Shown here one piece after another: positions 55,718-64,000 of a stretch of 64,000 bases of DNA. The position numbers and the translations under genes were made by a program. The DNA lies in contig JAZKBR010000004.1 of the NCBI GenBank assembly GCA_040388535.1, forward strand, positions 186,001 to 250,000, written 5' to 3'. Positions within the stretch are counted from its first letter, which is position 1; each line of letters begins with the position of its first letter. Under the pieces are notes generated by a model, which ran no database searches, had not been told where the DNA came from, and saw only the letters and a program-made list of their open reading frames with translations. This DNA comes from Gemmatimonadota bacterium (GTDB taxonomy: Bacteria > Gemmatimonadota > Gemmatimonadetes > Gemmatimonadales > GWC2-71-9).

Positions 55718-55754
55718 CTGGACGGTCCCCTGCCCCGCGGCCCGACCCCTTCTG

Positions 55755-56552
55755 CTACGCCGACACCACCCTGAGCAACCGGATGAACGCCGCCACATCG
55801 ACCACCTCTGGCCGGACGTCGGGATCGATCTCGGCCTCGGCAAGGATCCGGGCCGAGTCGTCGGCGGAAAGATCCAGCGCCTCCCGCAGCGCCTTCTGCA
55901 TCCGCTTCCGACGATAGGAGAAGAGGCCCGTGACCAGCGTGCGGAATGGCCGGACCTGCTCCGCCGTCACCAACGGCTCCGCGCGCGGCACCAGGTGCAG
56001 CACTGCGGAATCGACCTTAGGCGGCGGCGAGAAGGCTCCCTTCCCGACCGTGAAGAGCCGCGATGCCTCGGCCACCGCCTGGATGCCGATCGAGAGGGCG
56101 CCGTAGTCGTCGTGTGCTGCCGGAGCGACAATCCGGTCGGCCACTTCTTTCTGGACCAGATAGGTCACCGACGCGGGGAACGGTGCGGTGAGCGCCTTCT
56201 CGAGCAGCGGCGAGGTGATGTAGTAGGGAATGTTGCCTGCCACCCGCCAGGTGAAGCCGTCGACGGTCCACGGGGCGACGAGTGCAGGCCAATCGAGTTC
56301 GAGTGCATCACCCGTGACCAGCGCGAAATTGCGTCCGGCAAATTTGCGCTGCAGGGTAATCACCATTCGCTCGTCGCGCTCGATCGCTACCACCGTGCAG
56401 CCCCGATCGAGCAGCGCCGCCGTCAGCGCCCCCTTCCCTGGGCCGATCTCGAGGACGACGTCACGCGCGCCCGCGCCTGTGGCCGCTGCAATGCGCCCCA
56501 GCAACCGCGGGTCGGTGAGAAAATGCTGGCCGAGGGATTTGCGCGCCTTCAC
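55755..56552 (-). CDS. rsmA: 16S rRNA adenine-N6,N6 dimethyltransferase (KsgA)
   Basis: Dimethylates two adjacent adenosines in helix 45 of 16S rRNA during subunit maturation. It has 265 residues: KARKSLGQHFLTDPRLLGRI, SAM motif VLEIGPGKGALTAALL, AIERDERMV, catalytic AGNIPYYITSPLLEKAL and FSPPPKVDSAVLHLVPR. 2 nt after the phosphatase gene; rex follows 73 nt downstream. Confidence 0.96.
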   Translation of the reverse strand: MKARKSLGQHFLTDPRLLGRIAAATGAGARDVVLEIGPGKGALTAALLDRGCTVVAIERDERMVITLQRKFAGRNFALVTGDALELDWPALVAPWTVDGFTWRVAGNIPYYITSPLLEKALTAPFPASVTYLVQKEVADRIVAPAAHDDYGALSIGIQAVAEASRLFTVGKGAFSPPPKVDSAVLHLVPRAEPLVTAEQVRPFRTLVTGLFSYRRKRMQKALREALDLSADDSARILAEAEIDPDVRPEVVDVAAFIRLLRVVSA

Positions 56553-56554
56553 CG

Positions 56555-58090
56555 TTACATCCGCAGGATGAGGAGCGTGCGATCATCGGTCGGCCTGCCT
56601 CCGAATTCACCAACCTCACCCAGCAGCATCTCCTTGAGCTCTGCCGGAGTGCGCGCACGCTCGGCCTCGAGACGCGCGAGCACCCGCGCCTCGCCGAAGC
56701 GCTCGCCGAGCGCATTCTGCTGGTCGACCAACCCGTCGGTAAAGAGTACCAGGAGGTCCTGCGTGAAGCGCCAGGGGACGATCTTGCGACCGAAGCCGCC
56801 GGCATCGACGAGGCCGAGCGGCGGCGCTGTTGGAGCGAGTCTCTCGATCTCACCGAAGCGCGGCAGCCGGAACGCGTATGGGTGGCCCGCGTTGGTATAG
56901 GTGATCCGTCCTGCAGTCGGATCAAGAATGCCATAGAAGACCGAGAGATACATCTCGGTGTTGCTGAGTTCATCGCGCAGCGCGTCGTGCATCAGGGCGA
57001 GCGTTTCGTCGGGGGGCGTGGTGGAATTGGCGTGGATGCCGGCCGTCGCCATGACCTGTGCCGCGATGATCGCCGCCGAGAAGCCGTGCGAGGATACGTC
57101 GCCGAGCATCACGCCGATGCGACCACGCCCCAGGCGGGAGAAGGTATAGAAATCGCCGCCAAGCGACTCGGCCGCTTCGGAGCCGACTGCGACGTCGGCC
57201 TCGCCACGGAGCACGGCGGCGGTCGGCATCAAACGCAATTGCAGATCGTGCGCCAGGGTGAGCTCGTGCTCGAGCCGCTGCCGTTCGGTCTCGCTGGCTA
57301 CCAGCCGGGCATTTTCGAGCGCTGCCCCGATTTGCGTCGCGACTGCGGCCACAAGTTTCGTTTCCGCACGGGTGAACGATCCCCCGCCGGCGCGATCGGC
57401 GAGGGCGAGAGTGCCGACCACGCGCGCTGGCTGCCCTGCGGCCGCATAGACAATCGGCACCGCGAGCACTTCCCCAGGCACCCACTGCGGCTGGACACCG
57501 GTTTCGATTCGACCACTGCGAAAGGCGCGTGAGACGACGGCATCGGGATCATCGACACGCACCGCTGCCGGGATGATTCCGTCTGCGCTGCCGATGGTCG
57601 CAACGATCGACAGCCGTGCCGTCGCTTCGTGGTGAATGCGAAGCCCCGCCCGTCGCGCCCCAACCACGGCCGTGACCTCGCGGAGGATCAGGGCGGCCAC
57701 TTCGTCAACGGCACGCGCCCGGCCGAGCAATTCGCCGATGGTGTAGAGCAGGTCGATCTCTTCGTACCGCGCGGCAAGCTCGCCCGTGAGCGAGGTGGTC
57801 GTCTGGTCGGCATCGAGGAAGAGCTGCACGAGCGGAAGCAGGCGTGCGGCAAGATCGTCGCAGCGCGCGTCGGCGTCGGGAAGAATTTCGAGGAAGAGTC
57901 CGGGTGCGTCAGGGATGGCGTGCCACGCCGCCGCATCCTGGCCGACGCCACGTGGCGCACGCGGAGCTGTCGCGCCGGGCATCGAGCCGGCGACGAGTTG
58001 CCAGCGTTCGCCGTCGAGCCGCCAGAGTCGCAGCGTCGCCCCAGCGAGCGCCCCCAAAGGCGCCAGCGCGCCGCCGAGGTGACTCAGCAA
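56555..58090 (-). CDS. GAF-domain PP2C/SpoIIE-type phosphatase (RsbU-like)
   Basis: Serine phosphatase expected to dephosphorylate a STAS-domain antagonist in a partner switch. It has 511 residues: about 100 uncharacterised N-terminal residues, a helix, a GAF domain (about 125-275, VDEVAALILREVTAVVGARRAGLRI ... GAALENARLVA), a linker coiled coil, and the PP2C domain (about 305-511) with metal motifs SLGGDFYTF and GVMLGDVSSHGFSAAIIAAQV, TYTNAGHPYAF and LVLFTDGLVDQQNA. Its start overlaps the kinase gene stop by 7 nt; the adjacent STAS and kinase genes are its likely partners. Confidence 0.92.
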   Translation of the reverse strand: MLSHLGGALAPLGALAGATLRLWRLDGERWQLVAGSMPGATAPRAPRGVGQDAAAWHAIPDAPGLFLEILPDADARCDDLAARLLPLVQLFLDADQTTTSLTGELAARYEEIDLLYTIGELLGRARAVDEVAALILREVTAVVGARRAGLRIHHEATARLSIVATIGSADGIIPAAVRVDDPDAVVSRAFRSGRIETGVQPQWVPGEVLAVPIVYAAAGQPARVVGTLALADRAGGGSFTRAETKLVAAVATQIGAALENARLVASETERQRLEHELTLAHDLQLRLMPTAAVLRGEADVAVGSEAAESLGGDFYTFSRLGRGRIGVMLGDVSSHGFSAAIIAAQVMATAGIHANSTTPPDETLALMHDALRDELSNTEMYLSVFYGILDPTAGRITYTNAGHPYAFRLPRFGEIERLAPTAPPLGLVDAGGFGRKIVPWRFTQDLLVLFTDGLVDQQNALGERFGEARVLARLEAERARTPAELKEMLLGEVGEFGGRPTDDRTLLILRM

Positions 58091-58530
58091 CGGGTGAGCG
58101 TCATCCAGATGGTGTTGCCTCGATCATTGAAGGCGACGTGATCGGCGAGGGAGCGAATCATGAAGAGCCCGCGTCCCCGCGTCGAATCGAGCACGGCATC
58201 GTGGGTCGGATCGGGGACAGCGGCAGGGTCGAAGCCCTCGCCCTCATCCGAGACGGCAATGATGATCCGATCTCGCTGGAATTCGATATCGACGGTCACC
58301 CGCCGGGCAGGATCATTGCGATTGCCGTTGACCATCGCATTGGCGACGGCTTCGGCCACAACGGTGCAGAGTCGGAACTGGGTGCGGGTCGAAACGCTCG
58401 CGACCGTCCGGCAGCAAGAGACGACTGCTTCCACAACGACGCCAACTTGCGACACGTCGGTCGGCAGCTCGACGCGGAAGCACTCGCGACCATCGGAGTC
58501 GCGGGAGGCGACACGGGCAGCGGTGACCAT
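58084..58530 (-). CDS. RsbW/SpoIIAB-type anti-sigma serine kinase
   Basis: GHKL ATPase of 148 residues: N-box AEAVANAMVNGN, G1 box SDEGEGFDP and G2 region GRGLFMIRSLADHV, followed by the terminal strand TIWMTLTR. In partner switching such proteins bind a sigma factor and phosphorylate a STAS antagonist; no sigma gene lies beside it, so the target could instead be a different protein. 7 nt after the STAS gene. Confidence 0.9.
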   Translation of the reverse strand: MVTAARVASRDSDGRECFRVELPTDVSQVGVVVEAVVSCCRTVASVSTRTQFRLCTVVAEAVANAMVNGNRNDPARRVTVDIEFQRDRIIIAVSDEGEGFDPAAVPDPTHDAVLDSTRGRGLFMIRSLADHVAFNDRGNTIWMTLTRC

Positions 58531-58537
58531 CGTCCGT

Positions 58538-58873
58538 TCAGAAGCCCGCGAGCGCCTCCGAGGCCGTCTCGGAGATGGTGAACAGCGTGTCGAGCTTGGT
58601 GAGTTCGAAGAGTGAACGGAGGTCTTCGTTCAGCCCGGCGAGTCGGAGATCACCACCGGCCTCCCGCACCTTCTTGCTGATCGACACCAGCGCGCCAAGC
58701 CCGGAGGAATCGATATACGCCGTGCCGGAGAAATCGAGCAGGAACTTGCGTTGACCCTGATCGATGGCATCCTGCATCAACTGCTTGAGGTCCTGCCGGT
58801 TTGCCACGATCAGCTGCCCTTCGACCGCCACGACGGTCACTCCGCCAGCATCTCGATTTGCTGAAAACGCCAT
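58538..58873 (-). CDS. STAS-domain anti-sigma factor antagonist
   Basis: 111 residues, the SpoIIAA/RsbV fold: VTVVAVEGQLIVANRQDLKQLM, then the phosphorylation motif AYIDSSGLGALVSI (Ser56 or Ser57) and GGDLRLAGLNEDLRSLFELTKLDTLF. Substrate of the kinase and phosphatase encoded next to it. Confidence 0.93.
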   Translation of the reverse strand: MAFSANRDAGGVTVVAVEGQLIVANRQDLKQLMQDAIDQGQRKFLLDFSGTAYIDSSGLGALVSISKKVREAGGDLRLAGLNEDLRSLFELTKLDTLFTISETASEALAGF

Positions 58874-58889
58874 CGCCGTACTCCTCGGT

Positions 58890-59825
58890 TCAGTGCTGTC
58901 GGGCGGCCGCTTGCAGCGCCACCATCGCGATCACATCCACAATATCGTCCGGCGAGGCCCCGCGCGACAGGTCGGACATCGGCTGCGCGAGTCCCTGGAG
59001 GAGGGGTCCTGCCGCACTCGCACCCGCCAGCCGCTCGGTCAGCTTGTAGGCAATGTTGGCCGCATCGAGCGAGGGGAAGACCAGCACATTGGCCTGGCCC
59101 CTGACCGGCGAGTCGGGACATTTCCGCTGGGCCACCTCGGGGACAATGGCTGCGTCGAGCTGCAGTTCCCCGTCGGCCACGACCTCCGGCGCCATGGTGC
59201 GGAAGCGAGCGAGCGCCTGCTGCATTCGTTCGGGATCGGCCCCACCGGCGCTTCCCCGCGTGCTGTAGGACAGGAAAGCCACCACCGGCGTGTCGCCTAC
59301 AAGCGCCCGACGATCAGCGGCTGCGGCCATGGCGGCATCGGCGAGCTGGTCCGCTGTCGGCATCGGCAGGACGGCGATATCGGTGTAGGTCAGCACCCGA
59401 CCATCGGGGAGGCCGTGGTACATCGCCGAGGTGACCGTGCCGAGCCCCGGTCGCAAGCCGATACACCAAAGCGCTGCGCGCACGACGTCTGCCGTCGTGG
59501 ATACTGCGCCAGCGACGCACCCTTCGGCCTCACCGAGCGCCACAAGCGCCGCGGCGAAGCGGAGGGGATCGTGAGCCAGCTCGCGGGCGTGGGCGGGATC
59601 TCGGACCGCCTTGGGACGACGCGCCAGAAGGTGGGAGGCGACTCGCGAAAACGCCGGATGATCGGTGGCCTTCCAGCCCGTGCTTCCAAGCAGCTCCGGT
59701 TTCCCGAGACCAAGGCGCTGCATCTCGGCAGCGGCAGCCACAATTCGCGGATCATCGCCTTCGGGCAGGACGATCCTGGCACGAGTTCCCGCGGCGCGCG
59801 ACCGGAGTCGCTCGCTGAAGTTCAC
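58890..59825 (-). CDS. pta: Phosphate acetyl/butyryltransferase
   Basis: Transfers acyl groups between CoA and phosphate (acetyl-CoA to acetyl phosphate most likely). It has 311 residues, the short PTA_PTB-domain form: RARIVLPEGDDPRIVAAAAEM, GCVAGAVSTTADVVRAALWCIG, DTPVVAFLSYSTRGSA, VADGELQLDAAIVPEVAQRKCPDSPVRGQANVLVFPSLDAANIAYKL (family blocks in order). No acetate kinase gene is seen here. ATGA overlap with coaD. Confidence 0.93.
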   Translation of the reverse strand: MNFSERLRSRAAGTRARIVLPEGDDPRIVAAAAEMQRLGLGKPELLGSTGWKATDHPAFSRVASHLLARRPKAVRDPAHARELAHDPLRFAAALVALGEAEGCVAGAVSTTADVVRAALWCIGLRPGLGTVTSAMYHGLPDGRVLTYTDIAVLPMPTADQLADAAMAAAADRRALVGDTPVVAFLSYSTRGSAGGADPERMQQALARFRTMAPEVVADGELQLDAAIVPEVAQRKCPDSPVRGQANVLVFPSLDAANIAYKLTERLAGASAAGPLLQGLAQPMSDLSRGASPDDIVDVIAMVALQAAARQH

Positions 59826-60304
59826 GTACCGAACCGCTGCTTCAGCGCGGCCGCGACGGCAGGATGGACGAGGCCGTCGAGGTTGCCGCCGAACCGGGCC
59901 GCCTCTCGTACCAGAGAGGATGACAGATACGTGAGGTCCACCGCCGGGACGAGGAAGACTGTCTCGAGCTCGGGGTTCAATCGGCGATTCATCAGCGCCA
60001 TCTGGAACTCGTATTCGAAATCGCTCACGGCGCGCAATCCGCGCACCGCCATGGTGGCCCCGCGATCACGGGCAAAGTCGGCCAGCAAGCCGGAGAAGGA
60101 GGCCAGCTCGACGCGCGGTTCATCCCCGACGGCGACCTCGAGCAGGCGCAGGCGTTCGTCCACATCGAACAGCGGCTGCTTGTTGGGGTTGATCGCGACC
60201 GCCACAATGAGCGTGTCGGCGAGCCCGATCGCGCGACGGATGAGATCCTCGTGGCCACGCGTCGGCGGATCGAACGAGCCGGGATAGATGGCGATGCGAG
60301 TCAT
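59822..60304 (-). CDS. coaD: Pantetheine-phosphate adenylyltransferase
   Basis: Adenylylates 4'-phosphopantetheine to dephospho-CoA. It has 160 residues: AIYPGSFDPPTRGHEDLIRRA with the T/HxGH nucleotide motif (TRGH), VAVAINPNKQPLF, GLRAVSDFEYEFQMALMNRRL and the YLSSSLVREAARFGG signature. rsmD-coaD is a common pair and they overlap by 4 nt here. Confidence 0.97.
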   Translation of the reverse strand: MTRIAIYPGSFDPPTRGHEDLIRRAIGLADTLIVAVAINPNKQPLFDVDERLRLLEVAVGDEPRVELASFSGLLADFARDRGATMAVRGLRAVSDFEYEFQMALMNRRLNPELETVFLVPAVDLTYLSSSLVREAARFGGNLDGLVHPAVAAALKQRFGT

Positions 60305-60819
60305 GGGGCCCGGAAGAAAGTGACGGCGACATCACCCCAGCGACGAGTCTCGCCGCCAGGAATGGTCACCTTGGACGAATGTTCCACGGCCAGGACTGGT
60401 GCGAAGGCGAGCTGCTGCCAGCGGGCCACCAGTTGCTCCGCAAATGTCTCCGCAAACGGCGGATCGGCAAGTGCCACATCGAAGGCGCCTGCCTCGAGGC
60501 CCGCCGCAAACCGGATCGCGTCATGCCGCAACACGGTGCACTGGGCCTCGGCGTTGAGCCCCGCAACATTTGCCTTCAGCGCGTTGAGCGATGGCGTATT
60601 GAGCTCGACGAATGTGGCGTGGTCGGCGCCGCGCGAGAGTGCTTCCAGTCCGAGCGCGCCGCTGCCGGCGAAGAGGTCAACGACCCGCGCACCATGGAGT
60701 TCGGGGCCGAGGATGTTGAGCCACGCCTCGCGCACGCGCTCAGCGGTCGGGCGCACGCGCGCGTCGCGCGGTGTCGTGAGGCGCCGGCCACCCCAGGTCC
60801 CGCTCACGATGCGTGTCAC
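60301..60819 (-). CDS. rsmD: 16S rRNA guanine-N2 methyltransferase RsmD
   Basis: Methylates G966 (E. coli numbering) of 16S rRNA. It has 172 residues: IVSGTWGGRRLTTPRDARVRPTAERVREAWLNIL, the SAM site VVDLFAGSGALGLEALSRGADH and the catalytic DPPF in ALADPPFAETF. ATGA overlaps with recJ and coaD. Confidence 0.95.
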   Translation of the reverse strand: MTRIVSGTWGGRRLTTPRDARVRPTAERVREAWLNILGPELHGARVVDLFAGSGALGLEALSRGADHATFVELNTPSLNALKANVAGLNAEAQCTVLRHDAIRFAAGLEAGAFDVALADPPFAETFAEQLVARWQQLAFAPVLAVEHSSKVTIPGGETRRWGDVAVTFFRAP

Positions 60820-62522
60820 GCGGCCCCCGGTGGGGTCAACGCCACGACCCGGGCCTGCAGTGAAGAACGACCCTGGAACTCGTTCCGCTCGAGTCGGAAC
60901 GCCACATCGACCATGCCATCACCAAGCCATGCGACGCGATCGGCCCAGTTGAACGCGATGGCATCGAGATCGCGACTCCCGCTGTGGAGCACACACTTGA
61001 GATGGTTGCTGCCGACTGTCCGCGCCCCTTGCAACCGAACCTGTCGCGCACCATAAACCGGCGATGGATTTCCCATCCCGCACGGCTCGAGGTAGCGACC
61101 AAGGCGTTCCAGGTCGTCGGTGACATCGTCAAGCGAGAGTTCGAGATCGACCCGCTGACTCGAGCCGAGGTCGGCGTGCGTCAACTGCGAACGTGCGATG
61201 TCGTTGAAGCGCGTGCGAAAGTGCCCGACCTGATCGTGGCGAATCGTGAGTCCGGCCGCCATCCGATGGCCCCCAAAGCGTTCCAGCAGATCGCCACAGG
61301 CGGTGAGGGCAGTGTGCAGGTCGAACGCGTCGATACTGCGCCCGCTCCCCTTCCCCATCTCCCCGTCGAGGCCGATCAGGAATGCCGGGCGGCCGAAGCG
61401 TTCGACCACGCGCGAGGCCACGATGCCGATGACACCGGCGTGCCATCCTCGGGCGGCGAGAACGAGTCCGACATGCTCCTCGGGATCGGCGTACTCGCGC
61501 TCGATCATCACGAGTGCCTCGTCGAGAATCCGCTGGTCCATTGCCTGGCGTTCGCGATTGAGCTCTTCAAGTCGACCGGCAAGCTGCGTCGCCTCACGCT
61601 CATCATCGGTCAGCAGGAGCCGCAGCCCATCCTTCGCATCGGCGATCCGCCCAACCGCATTCAACCGCGGGGCCAGAATGAAGCCAACCTGCCCGGCACG
61701 GAGCTCCATTCCTGTCAGCTTTGCCGTCTGGAGCAGCGCGCGCCAACCGGGCCAGCGCGATTCGGCGAGCACGCGGAGCCCGTGCTTCACCAGAATCCGG
61801 TTCTCGCCCGAGAGCGGTACCACGTCGGCAACCGTCGCGACCGCGACATAGTCGAGCAGGTGCATCGGCAGTCCCGCCGGCAAGCCGAGTGGCTCGACGA
61901 GGGCCTGGACCAGCTTGAAGGCGATTCCGGTGCCGCACATCATCTCGAGTCCGGAAGTATCGCCCGGTTGCTGCGGATCGATGACCGCATCGGCTGCAGG
62001 TAGCACGGCACCCGGCAGGTGATGGTCGGTCACCACGACACGAAGCCCGGCCGCCTTCGCCGCCGCGACGGCCTCGACCGCCGTGATACCACAATCGCAG
62101 GTGACGATGAGTCCAGCGCCAACGCGCTGCGCCTCGCGAAGTCCTGCGGCGCCGAAATCGTAGCCATCGGTGAGGCGATGCGGCACGAACGGGTGGACGA
62201 TGGCGTCGCCCGCACGCAATGCCCGTGTCAGCAACGCAGCGGCGCACTGACCGTCGACGTCATAGTCGCCATGGACCAGGATCGGGACGTTGGCACGCAC
62301 CGCCGTGGAGATGACTTCCACTGCGGCGGACATTCCGGTGAGGCGATAGGGATCAGCCAGGGAGTCGAGCGGTGGGCGGAGGAACGATCGCGCGATGTCT
62401 ATGCCACCAAGGCCTCGCTGCACCAGCAGCGCTGCGAGCGGCATCGGCAGGGAGAGCGCGGTGGCAAGCGTTCGCGCAGCCTCCCCGTCGGGGGCCGGCG
62501 CGAGGCGCCAGCGCGGCGCCAT
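60816..62522 (-). CDS. recJ: Single-stranded-DNA-specific exonuclease RecJ
   Basis: 5'-3' exonuclease of RecFOR recombination and mismatch repair. It has 568 residues from the ATG at 62522 (MAPRWRLAPAPDGEAARTL); 14 further upstream codons are open but overlap the neighbouring gene. DHH-domain motifs HGDYDVDG (D86, D88, D90), VVTDHHLPG and ALLDYVAVATVADVVPL, then the DHHA1 end GRSIDAFDLHTAL..LERFGGHRMAAGL and a C-terminal OB domain. 2 nt after the zinc-ribbon gene. Confidence 0.96.
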   Translation of the reverse strand: MAPRWRLAPAPDGEAARTLATALSLPMPLAALLVQRGLGGIDIARSFLRPPLDSLADPYRLTGMSAAVEVISTAVRANVPILVHGDYDVDGQCAAALLTRALRAGDAIVHPFVPHRLTDGYDFGAAGLREAQRVGAGLIVTCDCGITAVEAVAAAKAAGLRVVVTDHHLPGAVLPAADAVIDPQQPGDTSGLEMMCGTGIAFKLVQALVEPLGLPAGLPMHLLDYVAVATVADVVPLSGENRILVKHGLRVLAESRWPGWRALLQTAKLTGMELRAGQVGFILAPRLNAVGRIADAKDGLRLLLTDDEREATQLAGRLEELNRERQAMDQRILDEALVMIEREYADPEEHVGLVLAARGWHAGVIGIVASRVVERFGRPAFLIGLDGEMGKGSGRSIDAFDLHTALTACGDLLERFGGHRMAAGLTIRHDQVGHFRTRFNDIARSQLTHADLGSSQRVDLELSLDDVTDDLERLGRYLEPCGMGNPSPVYGARQVRLQGARTVGSNHLKCVLHSGSRDLDAIAFNWADRVAWLGDGMVDVAFRLERNEFQGRSSLQARVVALTPPGAA

Positions 62523-62524
62523 GG

Positions 62525-63253
62525 TCAGACCGTGACCTCGGCGAGATACACGATCGCGCCGCACATTTCACAACCGTCGAGCAGCAACCCCTCGGCCTGC
62601 AGCCGGCCGATCCGCGACCGCGGAATCGCGGTGAAGCACGCGGTGCAGGTCGCATGTCCCTGCGGATTCCCGGCCGGGACGAGAATTTCGGTGGTGCGTG
62701 ATCCACGGAGACGGTCGTAGCGAATGCGCAGCGGCCGATCGAGCTGGCTCGCGGATGCTTCGCGTTCGGCCTTCGCTTCGGCAAGCTCACCGGCGAGCGC
62801 CGACATCCGCTCGTCGAGAACCGCACGGGCCGCCAGCTGTTCCGCCTCGAGCGTTGCCAGGCGCTCATGCGCGCCCTTCACCGCGCCAGCGCGCGTCGAG
62901 GCATCTTCCGACAACCGGAGCCACTCCCCCTCTTCCTGCGTCAGGATCGAACGCCCGAGTTCGACGTCGGCCATCAGCTGGGCCGCAACGCGCGGGTTCC
63001 GTTCCTGCTCGAGTCGCTGACGTCGCGCTTCGTGCTTCGCCCGCTGTGCCTCGAGCTTGCCACCGACATCGTCGCGGCGACGCGCGATATCGTCGGCGGT
63101 GCGCGTCGCCGACGCGATCTCCGAGCGGACACGGTCGAGCACGACATCGAGCGCAGCACGCTCCGCCGCGATCTCACTCACGCGTTCGTTGATCTCGGCG
63201 AGACGGCGGTCCTTGATCTGGACGTCGAGCAACTTGGGAAGATCCGGATGCAT
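62525..63253 (-). CDS. Coiled-coil protein with C-terminal C4 zinc ribbon
   Basis: 242 residues: a long antiparallel-type coiled coil (residues 10-175, rich in Glu, Arg and Ala) and a C-terminal zinc ribbon with CTAC (C203, C206) and CEMC (C228, C231). This is the layout of the zf-RING_7/CdsZ-like family found beside dnaG or nif3 genes in many bacteria; it is thought to bind nucleic acid or ribosomes, but no role is established for this branch. Sits between dnaG and recJ. Confidence 0.88.
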   Translation of the reverse strand: MHPDLPKLLDVQIKDRRLAEINERVSEIAAERAALDVVLDRVRSEIASATRTADDIARRRDDVGGKLEAQRAKHEARRQRLEQERNPRVAAQLMADVELGRSILTQEEGEWLRLSEDASTRAGAVKGAHERLATLEAEQLAARAVLDERMSALAGELAEAKAEREASASQLDRPLRIRYDRLRGSRTTEILVPAGNPQGHATCTACFTAIPRSRIGRLQAEGLLLDGCEMCGAIVYLAEVTV

Positions 63254-63258
63254 CGGTG

Positions 63259-64000
63259 TTACTCCTCGGGTGGCATAGCACCGGGGCCGCTGCGCGACCT
63301 CGGGGTAGTGGCAAGATACAACCTAAACCGCGCCTGACCTTCCTTGCTGAGCGCCTGCCAGCGCCGGCGACGCTCGACCGGATCCACCTCTGACGCGATA
63401 TCAGGGAAGTGGTGAATTTCCTCCAGCGCCTCGAGCGCGCCAACATACTCCCGATCGACATCGTACCCTTCCGGGGCACCGCCCGCCGCGGTGAGTCGCT
63501 CCCAGGCGTCCCGGGCCCGCTCATCGAGCACCGGAAGCGCGTCCCCGATCGGGGCATCGTCGGGCAACGCGGCGAGTGCGCCGTAAATCCGCCGGAATGC
63601 CGCCACGGTGAACCGGTCGGTGGGAATCTCCTCACGAGCCCGGGCGAGCCATTCCGGTCGGAGCAGCAGCAGCCGGAGCAGTTTGCGCTCGATTTCAGCG
63701 CCGGGGGGCCTGGGGCCACGGTCCACCACGGGGCGCTCAGCCGGTCGTGACGGAGCGCTGGGCGCGTCCACCACGGGACGCGGCGTCTCATAATGGGGCT
63801 TGCTGGCGACATCGGTCGCTACAACCTCGCGGGGAATTCCAAGCCGTTCAGCTACCCGGCTGATATAGAGCTCCCGGGTGACCGGATCGGCCGCTGCCCG
63901 CAACGTCGGCAGGAGCCGATCGAGCGCTTCTCGCGCGCGTCGTACGTCGCTGAACCATCCCTTGAGTTCAAGGAGGTGCAGCTTCCGCTCGAGCAGGTCC
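63259..64000 (-). CDS. dnaG: DNA primase DnaG (3' part only)
   Basis: The gene enters from the right edge, so only the last ~246 residues are seen. The visible part begins LLERKLHLLELKGWFSDVRR and AREALDRLLPTLRAAADPVTRELYISRVAERLGI, which is the end of the primase catalytic region, followed by a proline-rich linker and the helical C-terminal helicase-binding domain (RKLLRLLLLRPEWLARAREEI ... FRRIYGAL). The TOPRIM core and zinc-binding domain lie outside the window. Stops 5 nt before the zinc-ribbon gene. Confidence 0.9.
   Translation of the reverse strand, partial: DLLERKLHLLELKGWFSDVRRAREALDRLLPTLRAAADPVTRELYISRVAERLGIPREVVATDVASKPHYETPRPVVDAPSAPSRPAERPVVDRGPRPPGAEIERKLLRLLLLRPEWLARAREEIPTDRFTVAAFRRIYGALAALPDDAPIGDALPVLDERARDAWERLTAAGGAPEGYDVDREYVGALEALEEIHHFPDIASEVDPVERRRRWQALSKEGQARFRLYLATTPRSRSGPGAMPPEE

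Overview
The window is a stretch of bacterial chromosome of high GC content (about two thirds by eye). It is packed with core genes and shows no sign of phage, insertion sequences, CRISPR or plasmid functions. Several things point to Gemmatimonadota as an inference from general familiarity, not from a search: core gene blocks such as pyrH-frr-uppS-cdsA-dxr-rseP, a six-bladed-propeller lipoprotein, acyl-CoA carboxylase genes, and type IV pilins ending in a Cys-aromatic pair. Most genes are on the minus strand. About 23 adjacent gene pairs overlap by exactly 4 nt (ATGA or GTGA), so translational coupling is the usual arrangement here. Several starts were reset to GTG codons on that basis.

Layout. 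1-2.5 kb: mreB-mreC-mreD (cell shape; mreD runs off the left edge). 2.7-3.9 kb: argG alone on plus. 3.9-9.2 kb: dut, ald, an M16 protease, pnp and rpsO. 9.5-17.8 kb: rplM-rpsI, rpsB-tsf-pyrH-frr-uppS-cdsA-dxr-rseP (translation, nucleotide, lipid and isoprenoid supply). 17.9-24.9 kb: a coupled six-gene run encoding both acyl-CoA carboxylase halves and the biotin carrier, mixed with an RNA methyltransferase and two exported proteins. 25-26.9 kb: a multi-PAS sensor on plus with a cysteine-rich tail. 27-30.9 kb: aroA-cmk-rpsA.

30.9-37.2 kb is the most unusual part. It holds a PilB/GspE-type ATPase fused to a receiver domain, a free receiver protein, two related single-membrane-span proteins of unknown function, a canonical pilin and a pilin-like protein lacking the prepilin motif, a tRNA-Leu(UAA), and an exported probable outer-membrane protein. 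37.2-51.9 kb is again dense housekeeping: infC-rpmI-rplT-pheS-pheT, a coiled-coil protein-zapA-rny-folD-xseA-xseB-polyprenyl synthase-dxs-nadK-recN. 52-64 kb: a propeller lipoprotein, a metallo-hydrolase, a DEDDh exonuclease, rex, rsmA, an RsbU/RsbW/STAS partner-switch set, pta, coaD, rsmD, recJ, a zinc-ribbon coiled-coil protein and the 3' part of dnaG.

Regulation visible in the sequence includes sigma70-like promoters (mreB, argG, rpsO, rplM, rpsA, aroA, infC, rex), a strong terminator hairpin in the infC leader (probable ribosomal-protein autoregulation), and a near-perfect Rex operator touching the rex start codon. No gene-free stretch exceeds 300 bases; the longest gaps (about 230-245 bases, upstream of argG, rpsO, rpsB and infC) hold the promoters, hairpins and repeats listed.
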